A DNA stretch of 64,000 bases. Origin: Mesorhizobium loti. GTDB taxonomy: Bacteria > Pseudomonadota > Alphaproteobacteria > Rhizobiales > Rhizobiaceae. Where the stretch lies: positions 5,991,501 through 6,055,500 of the forward strand of contig NZ_CP033334.1 of NCBI RefSeq assembly GCF_013170705.1. Reading direction: 5' to 3'. Made by a program: the position numbers and the translations under genes. Under the pieces are notes generated by a model, which was given only the letters and a program-made list of their open reading frames with translations, did not search any database and was not told where the DNA came from. Of this stretch, positions 63,424 to 64,000 are shown piece after piece (positions within the stretch are counted from its first letter, which is position 1; each line of letters starts with the position of its first letter).

Positions 63424-64000
63424 ATGCCGAGCATGCTTGAGAGCAACCCACCGAAGAGCCTCTACCGCGAAACGGCCGGCGGCACCGGCGACTACCCTGC
63501 CCTCGCCGGCGCGCAGCGGGCGAGGGTCGCGATTGTCGGCGGAGGTTTCACCGGCCTTTCGACTGCCCTGCATCTGGCGGAAGCCGGCGACGACGTTGCC
63601 GTGATCGAGGCCCGACAGCCGGGCTGGGGCGCGTCGGGCAGGAATGGCGGCCAGGTCAATCCCGGCCTCAAATACGATCCCGACACGATCGAGGCGATGT
63701 TCGGCCCTGAGCTTGGGCCTCGGATGGTCGATTTCTCCTATGGCGCGCCGGACTTCACCTTCGATCTTATCAGGCGCCTGTCGATCGCCTGCGAGGCGCG
63801 ACAGAACGGCACCATACGCGCGGCCATCCGGCCGAAGCCGGAAGCCGCCGCACAGACCACGGCCGCGCAATGCATACGACGGGGAATGCCGGTCGAAATG
63901 CTGGACGCACAGGCGATGGCGGCGCGCACCGGAACCGACAGATACATAGCCGGCATGTTCGACGCCCGCGGCGGCGACCTCCATCCCCTGAAATACAGCC
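63424..64000 (+). CDS. DAO-family FAD-dependent oxidoreductase, N-terminal part
   Basis: The frame stays open from the ATG at 63424 (a second ATG at 63433) to the end of the window, about 192 residues. It has the FAD-binding motif VAIVGGGFTGLSTALHLAE and GWGASGRNGGQVNPGLKYDP, which is typical of the gamma-glutamylputrescine oxidase (PuuB) type of amine oxidases. The C-terminal substrate domain is outside the window. It lies 158 bases after the HisC-like gene in the same direction and probably oxidises an amine in the same pathway. Confidence 0.85.
   Translation, partial: MPSMLESNPPKSLYRETAGGTGDYPALAGAQRARVAIVGGGFTGLSTALHLAEAGDDVAVIEARQPGWGASGRNGGQVNPGLKYDPDTIEAMFGPELGPRMVDFSYGAPDFTFDLIRRLSIACEARQNGTIRAAIRPKPEAAAQTTAAQCIRRGMPVEMLDAQAMAARTGTDRYIAGMFDARGGDLHPLKYS

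Noticed and set aside
1..64000. tRNA, rRNA, CRISPR arrays, transposases, phage genes and replication origins
   Set aside because: I looked for cloverleaf-type sequences, regularly spaced repeats and transposase or integrase motifs and saw none I could support. A tRNAscan-SE or CRISPR search could still reveal something small.

Overview
The window is high-GC alphaproteobacterial chromosome, most likely Mesorhizobium or a close Phyllobacteriaceae/Rhizobiales relative. I infer this from the coding style, the many ABC importers for rare solutes, the rhizobial ehu/eut ectoine operon, and a PhnW-PhnY-PhnA set whose PhnA matches the Sinorhizobium meliloti catalytic residue positions as I remember them. 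No rRNA, tRNA, CRISPR array, transposase or phage gene was seen. Genes are densely packed and nearly all are catabolic, transport or regulatory.

Layout. (1) 1-3510: the end of a MaoC-like hydratase gene, a CaiB/BaiF CoA-transferase, a solute-binding-protein homologue with no signal peptide, and (minus strand) an amidohydrolase. (2) 3576-11814: a divergent IclR regulator and a plus-strand operon with a carbohydrate ABC importer (binding protein, two permeases, ATPase), an enolase-superfamily dehydratase, an L-rhamnose-mutarotase-like protein, a Gfo/Idh/MocA dehydrogenase and a second MaoC protein. This looks like uptake and oxidation of a (deoxy)sugar or sugar acid. (3) 11828-25443: a 2-aminoethylphosphonate (AEP) island. 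It holds the phnSTUV importer, a 2-hydroxyacid dehydrogenase, a PbfA-type lyase, PhnY, PhnA, PhnW, a Na/Pi cotransporter-family protein and a divergent LysR regulator. The route is AEP to phosphonoacetaldehyde to phosphonoacetate to acetate plus phosphate. (4) 25440-29582: a dimethylglycine-dehydrogenase-like flavoprotein with DeoR and GntR regulators.

(5) 29682-43121: a complete ectoine/hydroxyectoine catabolic locus: enuR, ehuABCD, eutABC, doeA, doeB on the minus strand and an AsnC-type regulator, doeC and doeD on the plus strand. Together these import ectoine, open the ring, deacetylate to diaminobutyrate and convert that to aspartate. A zinc-type/quinone-reductase-like dehydrogenase follows doeD. 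(6) 44377-47347: a histidine/phenylalanine ammonia-lyase homologue whose MIO-forming Ala-Ser-Gly tripeptide is absent, facing a 2-hydroxyacid dehydrogenase homologue that lacks the usual catalytic Glu. (7) 47615-52847: a heterodimeric ABC exporter pair and a DHA2-type MFS efflux protein. (8) 53166-53486: a small secreted Gly/His-rich protein.

(9) 53637-64000: a NitT/TauT-type importer, an APH-like kinase, a HutC-like GntR regulator, a zinc alcohol dehydrogenase, a HisD paralogue with altered zinc ligands, an SDR, a HisC-like aminotransferase and the start of a DAO-family oxidase. Three promoters here share TGTATATG/ATGTACAT-type sites, so this looks like one regulon for an unidentified substrate, possibly a sulfonate or amino alcohol. 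This block and the MIO-less lyase are the best candidates for undescribed biology.
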